This document shows, piece after piece, positions 1 through 10,626 of a stretch of 39,400 bases of DNA. A model generated the notes under the pieces. It saw only the letters and a list, made by a program, of their open reading frames with translations, was not told where the DNA came from and did not search any database. Source of the stretch: Coemansia sp. RSA 1804. Its lineage: Eukaryota; Kickxellomycota; Kickxellomycetes; Kickxellales; Kickxellaceae. Both the position numbers and the translations under genes were made by a program. Every line of letters begins with the position of its first letter. The stretch's first letter is position 1. The DNA lies in contig JANBTH010000076.1 in NCBI GenBank assembly GCA_027578815.1, forward strand, positions 1 to 39,400. Reading direction: 5' to 3'.

Positions 1-1948
1 ATTGGCAACAGTTGGGGCTCTAGATGTAGACCCAACCTACCCGGTTGATAATAAATCAAATTTTTGGAAAAAAAAAAAAGAGATTGTACACGTGTGCACA
101 GAGACATCCCTGGACAGAATAACAATGTGACACCTAAAGCAATGATTCTAGGATTGCTGGTTCCAGTTAGAGCAAGGTAGAGAAGTCCAATCTAGAAAGT
201 CGGTTATCGCTTTTTTCTTTTTTTTAAGATACCGTCTCTCAGACTTTCAGAGAGCACATTCTTAATGCGGGAAGCGGCTTAAACTGATATCATTGCATTT
301 CTTCTTTGCAAACCTATTTTTACTCGTATGGTTTTAATTCCAGGTTAATAGTGTAATTGGTGTTACGTATATAGATTCTGTTGTTTGATTTTAAAATATA
401 AATACTACGAAAACTGAAAAATGGCTATGAAAATTACTTAGAGCTACATATAAAAACATATCTATGAACATTATTCTGCTGTTATATTTATATAGATAAA
501 GATGTAATGCAACGGTCTGTCACAAATGCTAACGTTGCTATAACAATAATTCTAATTACTAAGGCTTGTAATAATTTTAACATGAGGTTTAACGACTACG
601 TTCTTGAAATACTTTATTAAAAATGTAGAGTGACTTTGAACAAAAACATTATTACATATTGTTAACTAACTTGAAATATAAATACGACTTTTATATGATA
701 TTTGTGGTATAATATAAGAGTATATATTGGTTTATTAAAATGAATAAGGAAAGCCAACCCGGATTCCACTTACGATCATGGAGAGCTGGGCTATTTATAT
801 TCGGCAACGCATTGTTGATTTAATCCTACGACAATATTTGACAATTTTGTACTTGCAACATATTTTATTAAAGAAACATTTAGTGACTTGGTATCTGCAA
901 CAGCGCAATCGTGGGATACTCAGTGTAAAAATTCATTTGCTACAGCTTTATCACAGAGCATTCATCAACTTGGTCTTTGCTGTTGTGGTTTCACTGTATG
1001 TCTGCAAACTTATCATTTTTAATAATCGTATCCCACGATGTACAGCAGCTTGGCTTTAGCAACGATTCTATTGCTGTGCCTATGGCAGCAAAGTCTGTAA
1101 TGGTCTTATCACTTAATGTTTTGGTAACCTTGTACTTGCAGCGGTTTTATCACAAGGTGCTCTGTTGTATACGCTCTCCAGACTTTTTCTCCTAACTGAA
1201 CTTTATGTCTGCTTGCCTGCAACAACACCTCTTTAACTAGACACCCACCATCTGTCCCCACCATTTTTGCCTTCACCTCCTCTAGCACCCTCATTATTGA
1301 CTTAGAACATGGTGTAGGATTTAGGTTAAACCGTAACCGATTGCAGTAACAAGACCGCTCTACAGTTTACAGTAGCCCCATCCATTTGGAAAAATTGGTT
1401 GCATGCATTTCTATGCTATGCTATTTGTGCTTAGAACCCACCCGACAACACTCCTGTCTCTATATCACTCCCCCCATGCTAGAATTCTCCTCCCTCTAGC
1501 CCGACCACCAGCCCGCTACCAATCCTCTCCACAAGGAACACTTGCTGGCACTCAGGTCTGTTCCCTTGCCACCCACTTATTTGCCTCCCCCAGAAACATG
1601 CCTATGCGTTGGTATGCACATTTATAGCTGCTTTCTATAGAAGACAATATTATACCCAGACACCTTCTTCCTACAACAATTATAAACACTATATTCTATC
1701 TACAGTAGCAGCAGTTGAAAAGCAATACACTATCTCAAAGATGCAAGAGTCCCAAGGTCAGCACTAGACAACCGTGGGGAATTAGTACATACCTTATGTT
1801 AGAATACCTACCTTGTCTTTTAGTACATACATCTTATCGAGTACTTACCTTGTAATATGATTATCGTACCAGTGTATCTAGCCTTGTTGATCTCTGCTAA
1901 ACTATTTCTTTAAGCCAACTGTTTGCAAGAATATAAAGATTCCGTATT
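1..1948. other. AT-rich gene-poor stretch
   Basis: No gene could be supported here. The sequence is AT-rich, with A and T runs near 65-80 and 210-227, and only short ORFs without family resemblance. The longest ones (about 60-95 codons between 778 and 1627) overlap in several frames and carry no recognisable domain. A 12-base inverted match is visible between about 909-920 and 1028-1039, but it is too short and too widely spaced to call a structure. Confidence 0.6.
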
Positions 1949-2224
1949 GAGCTGGTAATAAGATAGTAATTTTACCATGTTCCAACCCCTGCTATTATAT
2001 TGCAAGTCGTCACTATGCAATGTTTGTCTAATTCGCAAAGAGCTGGTTATTGGGTTAAAATACAGTCTGTATTTACCCATCCGTCGCTATTGCTAGCCGT
2101 CAATAGTCAATGTTTTCTGCCTCGCTGCAGGCTGGGAATTAGGGACAAAATGTTGATTTCACCCTAGCCCCTGTAATTTTACTGCAATTCGTCACTATGC
2201 AATAACTATCCAACCCGCTGAGTT
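1949..2224. repeat. three diverged ~90-bp tandem repeat units
   Basis: Aligning by eye, units begin at about 1949, 2040 and 2129, each opening with a G/A-rich word ending in GCTGG. Later in the units come a TTAAAA/CAAAAT word, an ACCC-type word and a TCGTCACTATGCAA word. The block TGCAAKTCGTCACTATGCAA occurs at 2001-2020 and again at 2183-2202 with one mismatch. A more degenerate copy of the TGGGTTAAAA word recurs at 2325-2334, just upstream of the 5S-like sequence. Unit lengths are about 91, 89 and 96 bases. The origin is unknown; this could be an old minisatellite or part of a decayed element. Confidence 0.5.
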
Positions 2225-2349
2225 GAAGGCTGTAGTAATATATTCAATCACTCCAACGCTCCAGCTAACCTTTATTACACGATAGAAACCTGTAATAAAT
2301 AGTTAGCTGACAATGGGTTGGAGTTGGGTTAAAATTCAATCCCATTTTA

Positions 2350-2470
2350 AGGACGGGCCATACGAACGGTTACGCACTGCACTCCGTCCCAATCTGCAAA
2401 GTTAAGTCCGTTACGGTCTGGCTAGTAGTATGGTAGGGAGCTACATGGGAGTACCAGGTGTTCTATCTTC
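2350..2470 (+). rRNA. 5S rRNA-like sequence (divergent; gene, pseudogene or SINE head)
   Basis: Lining up the universal CCATAC word (2358) and the GGGARTACC word (2447) with eukaryotic 5S rRNA gives 121 positions, the canonical length. Other landmarks fall in register: CCGTCC, the box-A-like AAGTTAAG at 2399-2406, GGTCTGGCTAGTAGTATGG, and a box-C-like region ending CAGGTG at 2455-2460. Helix II is kept (AACGG 2365-2369 with CCGTT 2408-2412), and so is the helix IV hairpin (GTAG with CTAC around GGAG). Helix I has seven of nine pairs including wobbles, with two mismatches. There is no T run directly after the 3' end; the first is TTTTTT at 2532-2537. It could therefore be a live dispersed 5S gene, a decaying copy, or the head of a 5S-derived SINE. 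Confidence 0.75.
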
Positions 2471-2558
2471 TGAGGAAATTCTCTAGTCTGTCTAGATCCT
2501 CCAATGCATATATTCTTCCTCTCTTAACCCCGTTTTTTACTTGCCGGCTTTCGAGTGA

Positions 2559-2579
2559 GAGGTTGCATCGTCAACCCTC
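2559..2579. other. short hairpin downstream of the 5S-like sequence
   Basis: GAGGTTG at 2559-2565 can pair with CAACCCTC at 2572-2579 across a six-base loop, with one bulged C. It lies just after the first long T run (2532-2537) that follows the 5S-like sequence. Whether it belongs to the same unit is unknown. Confidence 0.3.
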
Positions 2580-2581
2580 CA

Positions 2582-4697
2582 TTAAGCCTCTAACCATACC
2601 GCTCTGGTAATGAAAGCATGTGATAACTAATAGGACCAGGCTGATATCAGCTTTTTTGATAGCAGCGGATCCTTATCTATAGAGACTTATGAAGGAAGGA
2701 ACCCCCTTCATTGGGTCTCTACCAGTAATCGCGTTGCTGTCATCACTGCTGCCGTTTTCATAGTAGATACTATAACATCCACTAGGATAGATTATTACCA
2801 CTTAGTTGCAATGCCTATTTTAATGGCAACCCAGGTGCTTCTTGCACACTGAAGCTTATACCATTTCCTCGTTAAGGTCAAAGCACATCACCACTGCCTA
2901 TTAGACATTGGCTGATGTCCTGATTGTTGTCAACAAAACACCTAGCTTGATTATAATGGCTGGAATGCGTTGATTGCTGTATTGCAGCGACTGACAGCAA
3001 CCCCTATCCATATAGAAAGTAAAGAGCGCTCCCCTACTATAATGACCTTGACCACCCTACATCTGAACACAGTGCCCTCACCCCGACCTCTGTCCATCCA
3101 CTTTTTTCCAGCTATTAATGGACACGATTGCTCGCTCCAACTAATAGCTCTGCCTGCCGTGCCCACTCGAAATCTCCACCATTAACCATAGAAATGGATG
3201 GTGCATTCCTAGTGAGCATCACCGTATTACTACAGTAAAATATGCCAAGACTAGAGAGCCGGTCCGTGGGGTTCAGGATGTGAATGGTTGGCCGAGCTTT
3301 CACTCGCCATTCCTTTCACTTTACTTTCCCCATGTATCCAAGATACGCTTCTAAAAACTATACGAAATCTCCGGCTTCTCTCGCGTTCTTCAGGTGGTTC
3401 TATGTGTTTTATTTGCCATTCATATGGCTATTGCAAAATTAACATACTTACAAATGCCGCTTTTTAAAATGTTTGTAATTTCAGGTTTTCAATTACGCTC
3501 TGAGCGTTGGAAAGCGCTACGCTCTGTTACCGCTTTGCTGGCGGGGGCGCTCTGGTTCTATGCTGCTTATTTACCCTACGCCTGTACACTGCACAGTGTT
3601 ATGTTACAGGAGCCCACCTGTCTGCTTATCTGCTACTTGCCTGCCTGCCACGCTACTCATTTCTCGGTTATCTGCCGCAATACACGCTAGCAACCAACAT
3701 GCCGGTCTCCATGGATCAGTATTCCGCATATACGGTCCCTTTTTATCAGTTAGTTGCATTTTCTAGTGCTAAGTATAGTCGATTTCTACAGAGCCTTTAT
3801 GCTAGGTAGCGCTGCTAGTAGTTGATCCGTCACTACTTAAACTGCTTGAAATGTTCTGTATATGCAGCCATTTCTATGATCAGAGCTTCTTTCCTCTAAA
3901 CTCGGCACATGATGCATAATTATAATATACTATATTTCTGCGACTGTCCATACCACCGATGTGCATTCAAATGTGGTTTTAATAGACTAGTCTGGCGGCC
4001 AACAATGCATAGACTAAACCTCCATCATAAACAGTTGATTTACTCTCCTCTAGTACCTTTGTTGCACTTGTAGAACCTACGATTTTGCAAGTAAATTTCT
4101 ACTCGGGCCTTCTTACCGGTCGCCTTGGCTGTATGTTTTCTGAGTTGCCGTGCTTACTGTCTTGCGCTCTATGACAGTTGCTGCTTTAACATTGCCTGGT
4201 GCGTTCACAATTGCACAATATTTTTAAACACCGCTGATTCATTTTCGAATTGGTTGGAAATTGTCGGCAAATATTTCCTTTTTGACACATAAGGACATAG
4301 AATTGGTTCTTCTATTGAGATTCACTTGCATTTTGTTGTTTAGCATTCAATGCAACTGAATATCATATAAGATTTGATGTTTGAATTCCGCTCTACGGTA
4401 TTGCATAATAAAAGTCTGACCTCTGAGATAAGACAACTCGCTAGCGTAGCCACATGAATAGCCATCTAATAAGGCTGGCCGTTTTCTAGTGTTTTTGGCA
4501 CAGGACCTTATCCTTCTACCGTGCGTGTTTACGCTTCAGTTATTTAGAAGCTTTGTAGTTATCTGTTTCAATCGCATATAGTGTTTTTGAATTGTATCTG
4601 TATGCATCAGGTTTAACAAGGAACTGACAACAGAACATAATATATTTAGCGTTATTATAGACATTTTTGTATCTGCTTTCAGAAAAATTAATAATAT
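2582..4697. other. gene-poor stretch
   Basis: No gene is supported. ORFs of 60-100 codons around 2951-3809 overlap in several frames and on both strands, begin mostly at non-ATG codons, and show no motif I recognise. A perfect 12-bp palindrome (GCTGATATCAGC) sits at 2640-2651 just upstream of this stretch's first T run. The stretch may hold older decayed material like the relic that follows it. Confidence 0.5.
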
Positions 4698-5177
4698 TTA
4701 GCTTGTTGTAGTTGTACAGGTAACAGTATCCTTACATGCACCTGGATACTCAATAGTCTCTGGCGCTATTATGTGTGCACATTGTTCATCTACCTTTTTT
4801 ATCCAAAAATAATCGATTAATAAAATGATTTGGAATATCCTTTTCCATATTGTTAGATATTATATGGATAATGTTGCATATCTGTTTCTTGGTAATTGAA
4901 AATATGTCGCAACCCCAATCATTGCCCTTATCAGTCACGATTACCTCCAATGTGATTACCATGTTGGAATAGTCAAAAGTGTTTGTATTTCTGTCGCTGC
5001 TAGACTTTAATACTTGCAATGTGGATTTCCAGTCGGTTACATACCATGCCTATCAACGGTAATAGGTCTTTCAAAAATAGCTTCTACATGTGATATAAAG
5101 ATTACTTCTGCAAGTCCAAGCTGTGGGAAAAATGCTTCCGTTGTTGATATGTCTTTGCGGCGTTTGCTAACATTTCG
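4698..5177 (-). pseudogene. frameshifted protein relic, family unknown
   Basis: On the minus strand three consecutive open segments read as one protein if two frame changes are allowed. Segment 1 runs 5177 to about 5046 (starting RNVSKRRKDIS), preceded by TAG. Segment 2 is in another frame, from 5049 to about 4795 (starting AWYVTDWKSTLQVL, containing VITLEVIVTDKGNDWGCD). Segment 3 runs from about 4793 to a TAA at 4698 (starting VDEQCAHIIAPE). The second shift falls on a run of A (T6 on the plus strand, 4795-4800), a typical indel site. The composition is protein-like across both joins, no ATG begins the series, and no intron signals explain both shifts. I do not recognise the family. A gene with unusual short introns is the alternative. 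Confidence 0.5.
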
Positions 5178-5316
5178 CTAGGTTAACGTTTGTTGCTTGT
5201 TATAGTTATTAGGTCATTCTGGAGATAAAACAATGAGCGAACTTAAAGAAAAGACCTTAGCTTAATGCCGCATTTAACCAGAGAACTGGGCCATCCAGTA
5301 AACGCAAAGAATTATT

Positions 5317-6516
5317 CTAACTGATAAAGAGCTTTTTCGCCTCTGAAATTTTAAAGCTCTGTCCGCTTCGTGGGCACTTTACTTTGCCGTCATTCTTCAA
5401 AGCCATATCTTTAAGTGAGTTGTGGGAGTAGACGTAGCCGTTTGGAAGACGCATTGGTGGATTGTCCTCGTTCATCCTCTCGCCTGTAATTCTACAAACA
5501 AGGTTGGAATTTACATGATGACTGAGCGGCAAATCTTGCGCCAGCTTGCCCAGAGTCTCAAGATGGCATACTGGGCAATTACGATTGTGCTCTGTTGGGT
5601 CGTCAGAAATGCAGGCAGGCGTCTTCAGGGCAGATAGCCCTGTTTGCAGGAGCAAATGCAGGAGCGGCTGTGCCGGAAGATCAAACAACTGGAATATCAC
5701 CATACGGAACTGATTCGCCAAATAGTCCCACCGGCCCATGTCAAACATGTTTTTGTACGGCGAACAGTCAGTATTTGGAGAAAAAGCAAGAAGAGTCATT
5801 GCACGCTGGATGCGCGGTAACTCAGTAGAAGACCAGGCAACAAGGTGCTTCTTAGAGTATGCGATGGCATCGGCAACGTGTCGCTCACGTGCCATCTCCA
5901 CAAACTCTTGCAATCTCAGCTCAAACTCTAGGGTGCTCTGGACCTTGCGCAGCGCACTTCTATTTTCCGCACACCATTGGAGAGCGCTGCGGCAGCTATG
6001 GTTCTCACGCAGTTCGCGCTCTGTTGACATAACTAGTGCAAACAAGGAGGTATCTGCAAAATGCTCGAGATTGCCGTTCTCAATCAGATGCTGTGCAGTA
6101 TCCACATTTCCGTTACGCAGCATGTAGTCAATGAGAACACGCTCCATCCGTGTACGGCACCACCGCTGGAATTCTGGCTGTTCAGTAGATGAAAAACTAC
6201 TTAATTCATTCAAATCTGCGGCACGCTGTCTAGAACGGCTAATCAGCTGTGCTTCCTCTTGCTTCGACTCTTCTAGCTTCCGCCTGAGTATTTTCAATCT
6301 CTCAATAAACCCGCCCAAAGCCTTGTCCATCTCTTCGGCAGAAAACATGTCCTTGTTTTTGATCATGTTGCTTATTGCTGCGTTGATTTGTGCGGTTTCG
6401 CGTTCCGCCTGTTTCTGCGACTGTCGTATCGATCGCTTCAGTTGCTCCAGAGGTGCCTTCATAAACGGCTCCTCGATTGCCAGCATGTTGTTTACATTGA
6501 TCTTGTCCATCTCCAT
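5317..6516 (-). CDS. FYV10: GID/CTLH ubiquitin-ligase subunit Fyv10/Gid9 (MAEA)
   Basis: This is a subunit of the GID/CTLH E3 ubiquitin ligase, which in yeast pairs with Gid2/Rmd5 to degrade gluconeogenic enzymes when glucose returns. At 399 residues it matches the family's usual ~400. Residues 20-100 are coiled-coil, LisH is about 121-153 (YMLRNGNVDTAQHLIE), and CTLH about 159-217 is followed by a CRA region to about 300. A C-terminal degenerate RING runs from about 314 to 385: NCPVC, then HH at 333-334, a Cys at 341 and CPRSG near the end. The two opening Met codons are three codons apart; the first was taken. No intron is needed. Its 5' end faces the UBL gene across about 1 kb, which may be a shared divergent promoter. 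Confidence 0.93.
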   Translation of the reverse strand: MEMDKINVNNMLAIEEPFMKAPLEQLKRSIRQSQKQAERETAQINAAISNMIKNKDMFSAEEMDKALGGFIERLKILRRKLEESKQEEAQLISRSRQRAADLNELSSFSSTEQPEFQRWCRTRMERVLIDYMLRNGNVDTAQHLIENGNLEHFADTSLFALVMSTERELRENHSCRSALQWCAENRSALRKVQSTLEFELRLQEFVEMARERHVADAIAYSKKHLVAWSSTELPRIQRAMTLLAFSPNTDCSPYKNMFDMGRWDYLANQFRMVIFQLFDLPAQPLLHLLLQTGLSALKTPACISDDPTEHNRNCPVCHLETLGKLAQDLPLSHHVNSNLVCRITGERMNEDNPPMRLPNGYVYSHNSLKDMALKNDGKVKCPRSGQSFKISEAKKLFIS

Positions 6517-7504
6517 CCTGTCTTTTCAGTCTTAACTACACAATAAGGTGTCTGTACAAGGAGATAGCGCGCGTGCTAGTGCAGAGCCCCTATGTAAATG
6601 GAGCAGAAAGGCGGTGGACGACTAAAAACACAAGAAACGAATTTAAAAAAGAAGAGAAAAAGAATGAAGACTGGTATTGAATGCAAAAAAGAGTGTGGGA
6701 AGTGAAAGAAAAATGATTTATTTTTACCTGCTGTGAATGGATCTCTTCCCACAGTGTACAGCAAAATGAGCATACAGCCCTTTTTTTATTTTTTTTCGTA
6801 GCAAACATTCTGTTCGTGTCTTTTTTATGCATAAAGCAGTAAGCCGCATAAAAACGGCGGAGGAAAGAAGAGGCCGATGCTCATTCTCTGCTTATTTGTA
6901 CAGCGATTTTGAGCGGAGAGAGGAATGCTCCTTGGACTTTGTTTGCTTGTCCTTCGAGAGCCAGAGTAGCGTCCTCAACGCTTGAAAAAAGAATGCACTT
7001 TTTGGTGGAAATATCCGATCAAAGTCTTTCTATAAACTTCTGGCAGGACCAGGGAAAGAAGCGGATGTCAGCGGTAAAAAAAGCGTTGTTCTGAATCCAA
7101 ATCATGACCACATGCAGTACCTGGTGATGACGCTATCTTTTTTCGCATTTCCTTCATGTCACTTCCGCTCTGGCGCTTTTCCGGCTGTGATGCTTTTTTA
7201 TCACTGTAGCAAATGGGACACATTCTCCGCAAGTGTGTTTGTCAGCACTTCTCTTTAGAACATGTTCCCTTTCAAAGCTTTCTGTTGTTATAAACTAAGG
7301 TGAACATTATTCTACAACGGAATAGAATTCAGAATCCTTGTCTCAATTTCCTCTTTGACTTTGTTGTCAATCTCTTGCTTCTCTTTCTCTTTACCCTATT
7401 TATACAGTTGTACTTTGCTTGGGCTCTTTTTTCCATTTCTTTTCTATTCTTCATTTGGGAATTCTGACACTGATACCTGTAGCATATCTCTAGCTCGTCT
7501 CAAT
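6517..7504. promoter_or_regulatory. divergent intergenic region between FYV10 and the UBL gene
   Basis: There is no supported gene. The region separates two divergently transcribed genes and must hold both promoters. It shows A/T homopolymers (6781-6798) and a pyrimidine-rich stretch at 7343-7450 directly before the UBL ORF, which resembles a fungal CT-rich leader. No specific factor site could be named. Confidence 0.45.
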
Positions 7505-9991
7505 ATGGCAACCCAACAAATGCCAGTCGACTGGCATATCACTGTCAAGGCTCTGATGGAATCTGGGTCTGAAAAGACCTATAAATTAACCATGGCCCCA
7601 AATGATACTATCGGCACTCTCCGCAACAACATAGCAACAAAGAGTCAGGTCGAACCACAGAAGCAGCGTCTTATTTACTGCGGCCGCCTGCTTTCCAATG
7701 ACACACAAACCCTGGTTGAGGTTGGAATGAACGATGAATGTGCCCTGCATATGGTTGCAGGCAGGGCTTCCAACGCAGAAAACACAAATGCTCGTATACC
7801 CCATCAGCAGAACCAGCATAGCCAGCCCCGTATCAGGGCCTCGCGCGTTGTATACAGCAACTTTGGAAGCCCCTTTTCACGCGACGTCATGCCCCAACGG
7901 CCGCACCAGACCGAGCTGTCCGAGGAGGACATCGCTGATGATGCTCCTGAGTTCTTTAGTAACACTACTTCTTCTCGCAACCCTCCATCACTAGGCTACC
8001 CGTTGAACGAAAACACTCCAGCAGAGGTATTCCAGCCTATATCTGGGTTTTCGGCCATCCCGCGCAGCGCGAACATTCAGCTGCCCACAACCAGAGTGTA
8101 CACCGCCCAGAACCGATTGCAGGGCATGGCCGAGTCGGAGAGAGTTCCACCAACAGTTGCACAGGCGAATGAACTGATTTATGACCTATTTACACACGTC
8201 TTGCCCAGCATTCGTAGACATCCTGGACGCGAGGATTTCCATTTTAGCACCGCTGAATCGACAAGTCCCACGTTTATTTCTCCGTCATCAAACAGCCAAG
8301 TGAGCGACGTTGGCGGCACCCTCGTGAATCTTGGCGATGCATTTGCCGAGCTTGGCCGTTCTTTGCAAGAGGTTGGACACGAATGGCAAGCAAGTGACAG
8401 CCCTGTCTCCGCTGAAACCGATGCTGCTACAAGTAGTGTCTACTCAACCGCTCATATGCAGGCTATTCTTCTTACTCTGACACAGCTCGTGCGTGTCAGC
8501 CCGTTGGTCATACCTTTCTTGCAAAGCACCATTACGCATACTCCTTTAAGTGGACAGCAACCCCAACCAAACAACACTGCCACAGACTCAACATTGACAG
8601 GAGACAGCCCAGTAAGAAGAGATACAAGTGATACCTTGTCACAAAATATCCCGAACCATGGGTATCGAGATGCAATGAGCCGTCGCTTCCGCAGACACCG
8701 CTCTCTTGTGGATTTTATGGTGGACGCCAACAGAATCCATGACCCTAGTAATGCCGATGCGAATCCTTTTGGTGGGGTGTTTGGAAACGTTGGAATATCC
8801 CTTATGCCGTCTATATTCATTGAGCCGACATTTGCCGAACATCGACAAAGACCTACTGGCGATTCTAGTACAAATCCAAACACTGGTACGACTGCTCCCA
8901 ACGACAGTGGATTGGTCAATTTGGATGGCAATACCAATGTTAGCCGCAATTCAGGACCTAGAACTACAGATACCGAAACCCATTCGACACGTTCTTCGAA
9001 TACAGCGCGGGTTGTGCATAGAACCATGAGATCTATTGGTGGAAACCATATGATTGAGGCTATTATCCAGCAAATTGGTGTTCCCATACAGCAATCATCG
9101 TCAAATACTGGTAATGCGCGCACTCGGTCATCTTCAAACGCCGAACCATTTCAGCAAAATTGGCAACAGCAAGCCCAATCTCAGCAACAACAGCAACAAC
9201 AACAGCAACAGCGTCACCACCAAAGACAGCAGGCCGAGCAAAACTCACAGCCAGAAGTATATGCTGGTAGCAACAATGCCACTCTTCCTTTGGAAGCAAC
9301 TGCTGGCGGTATGCCTGACGTTGACGCTACCACCCCTGTCAACACTGATGGCAGCAACGGATTATTTAGTTTCATTGAGCGCCTTAGGTCGTTTGGCAGC
9401 AGAAACACTGCACAAAGCGATAGGTCGAACGCATCCACTTCTACAGAGTACAGCACCAACAATGGGATTCCTCCGATACGGAACCAGCGCTCATTCACAA
9501 TAAATAGCGGCATCATGGGAAGCCCACCAACTATCCAGCCGGCACAGGTAATGAATCCGTTTTCTTTTGCATCGATCTTCCTTGGTGCTGAGCCAGGAAG
9601 CACCAGGAACACATCCAGAAGAACCAGCCTGTCATCCACTATGGGAGGTGGCAATGACACATCTGCTAACTTGGCAGAGCAAAGGACTGCCAGTTCTAAT
9701 ACAAATTCCAGCGAAGTTATCAGCAATGGCAACATTGAAGTCAATGCGCAGTCGGCCGATGGAACCAATGGTATGCATAATGTATCCGCATCAGCATCAT
9801 CTAGCGATTCTATTGAGCTCCGTACAGGAGACACCAGGGCGCGAGGCGCATCCTCATATTCGCCAGATAGCGCCACTAGCAGCAACAGCGGCGAGGAATC
9901 ATTGAATTCTCGGAGGTGTACCGGTTCTAATAAGAGACACAAGACTAACGGCGGCGCTGACGAGGATGATAACAACGGCAGTAGCAGCTAA
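7505..9991 (+). CDS. ubiquitin-like-domain protein, BAG6/Scythe-like
   Basis: The protein has 828 residues from the ATG at 7505. An upstream in-frame hydrophobic extension begins at a TTG and is better read as 5' leader. Residues about 8-85 form a ubiquitin-like fold with the typical QKQRLIYCGRLL strand. Two short hydrophobic helices follow in a polar background: VNLGDAFAELGRSLQEVG at about 273-290 and TLTQLVRVSPLVIPFLQ at about 323. The first resembles the LVGESLRLLG region of BAG6. A Gln tract lies at about 556-570, and the Ser/Asn-rich tail ends with a basic KRHK (about 810) and an acidic DEDD. BAG6 guards tail-anchored and misfolded proteins; that role here is inference. Another UBL shuttle or a HERP-like protein is possible, though no transmembrane pair is seen. 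Confidence 0.8.
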   Translation: MATQQMPVDWHITVKALMESGSEKTYKLTMAPNDTIGTLRNNIATKSQVEPQKQRLIYCGRLLSNDTQTLVEVGMNDECALHMVAGRASNAENTNARIPHQQNQHSQPRIRASRVVYSNFGSPFSRDVMPQRPHQTELSEEDIADDAPEFFSNTTSSRNPPSLGYPLNENTPAEVFQPISGFSAIPRSANIQLPTTRVYTAQNRLQGMAESERVPPTVAQANELIYDLFTHVLPSIRRHPGREDFHFSTAESTSPTFISPSSNSQVSDVGGTLVNLGDAFAELGRSLQEVGHEWQASDSPVSAETDAATSSVYSTAHMQAILLTLTQLVRVSPLVIPFLQSTITHTPLSGQQPQPNNTATDSTLTGDSPVRRDTSDTLSQNIPNHGYRDAMSRRFRRHRSLVDFMVDANRIHDPSNADANPFGGVFGNVGISLMPSIFIEPTFAEHRQRPTGDSSTNPNTGTTAPNDSGLVNLDGNTNVSRNSGPRTTDTETHSTRSSNTARVVHRTMRSIGGNHMIEAIIQQIGVPIQQSSSNTGNARTRSSSNAEPFQQNWQQQAQSQQQQQQQQQQRHHQRQQAEQNSQPEVYAGSNNATLPLEATAGGMPDVDATTPVNTDGSNGLFSFIERLRSFGSRNTAQSDRSNASTSTEYSTNNGIPPIRNQRSFTINSGIMGSPPTIQPAQVMNPFSFASIFLGAEPGSTRNTSRRTSLSSTMGGGNDTSANLAEQRTASSNTNSSEVISNGNIEVNAQSADGTNGMHNVSASASSSDSIELRTGDTRARGASSYSPDSATSSNSGEESLNSRRCTGSNKRHKTNGGADEDDNNGSSS

Positions 9992-10626
9992 TGGCTGTAA
10001 TTTTAGTGTATTTTCCCTGCTTGATTATAATATTAGTGATTCTTGTGTTTCTAGATGGGATTCTAATTTTAGCTCCCAAATATAACGTGCTATCATGGCA
10101 ACGAAATAAAATAAGCCAAAAGTTACATGCCACCACTCTCTTTATTATCTCGACTTTGGCCATGCTGCTTGTGTTTTGGTTTATCGTGGCTGTTTGGGAA
10201 ATATCCTTCAGCATTGATTATAAAAGAAAATACAGTGGGGTTAGGCAGGGTGCGAAATTTCTGGCAGGGTGTACTTGAGACATGCTGCAGGGATATTTGA
10301 GAACATGAAAGCCATATGTCTACTAGATTATTAGAATTGTACACGTGTCACAGTTTCACAACGCTGCTAAACCGGCTAAAACAACAACAACAATGACGAC
10401 GGCAACAGCCACCAGACGTGTAACTAGCAGAGCTACTTCAGGGTTTAAACTGTTTTGTATGACAAAGAAAAATATATTTGCAGCCATATTCTGATAACTA
10501 CATTTTCTGCACGAGTGTTAACTTTGTATTAAACCGTTTTTATTTCATTATATCGATCTTTACAGCTCTCAATCCATCTAAAGCCAATAAAGCGTCCGGC
10601 ACGAGAAGAATCATATAGTGATTAAC
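9992..10626. other. intergenic, no gene seen
   Basis: It holds the 3' flank of the UBL gene (AATAAAA at about 10106) and the promoter side of the next gene. A GCAGGGT word is repeated at about 10246 and 10263, and ACAACAACAACAATGACGACGG at 10380 is simple-sequence-like. Nothing codes convincingly. Confidence 0.5.

Noticed and set aside
819..1022. 67-codon open stretch with protein-like composition
   Set aside because: There is no start codon, no splice context and no family resemblance; stops close it on both sides. It may be a relic but cannot be supported.
908..1039. 12-bp inverted repeat as possible terminal inverted repeats
   Set aside because: It is too short, has no flanking target duplication and encloses no transposase.
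7355..7504. Hydrophobic N-terminal extension of the UBL protein (possible signal/TM segment)
   Set aside because: It begins at a TTG, is a translation of a pyrimidine-rich leader, and the UBL family starts just before the domain; the ATG at 7505 fits.
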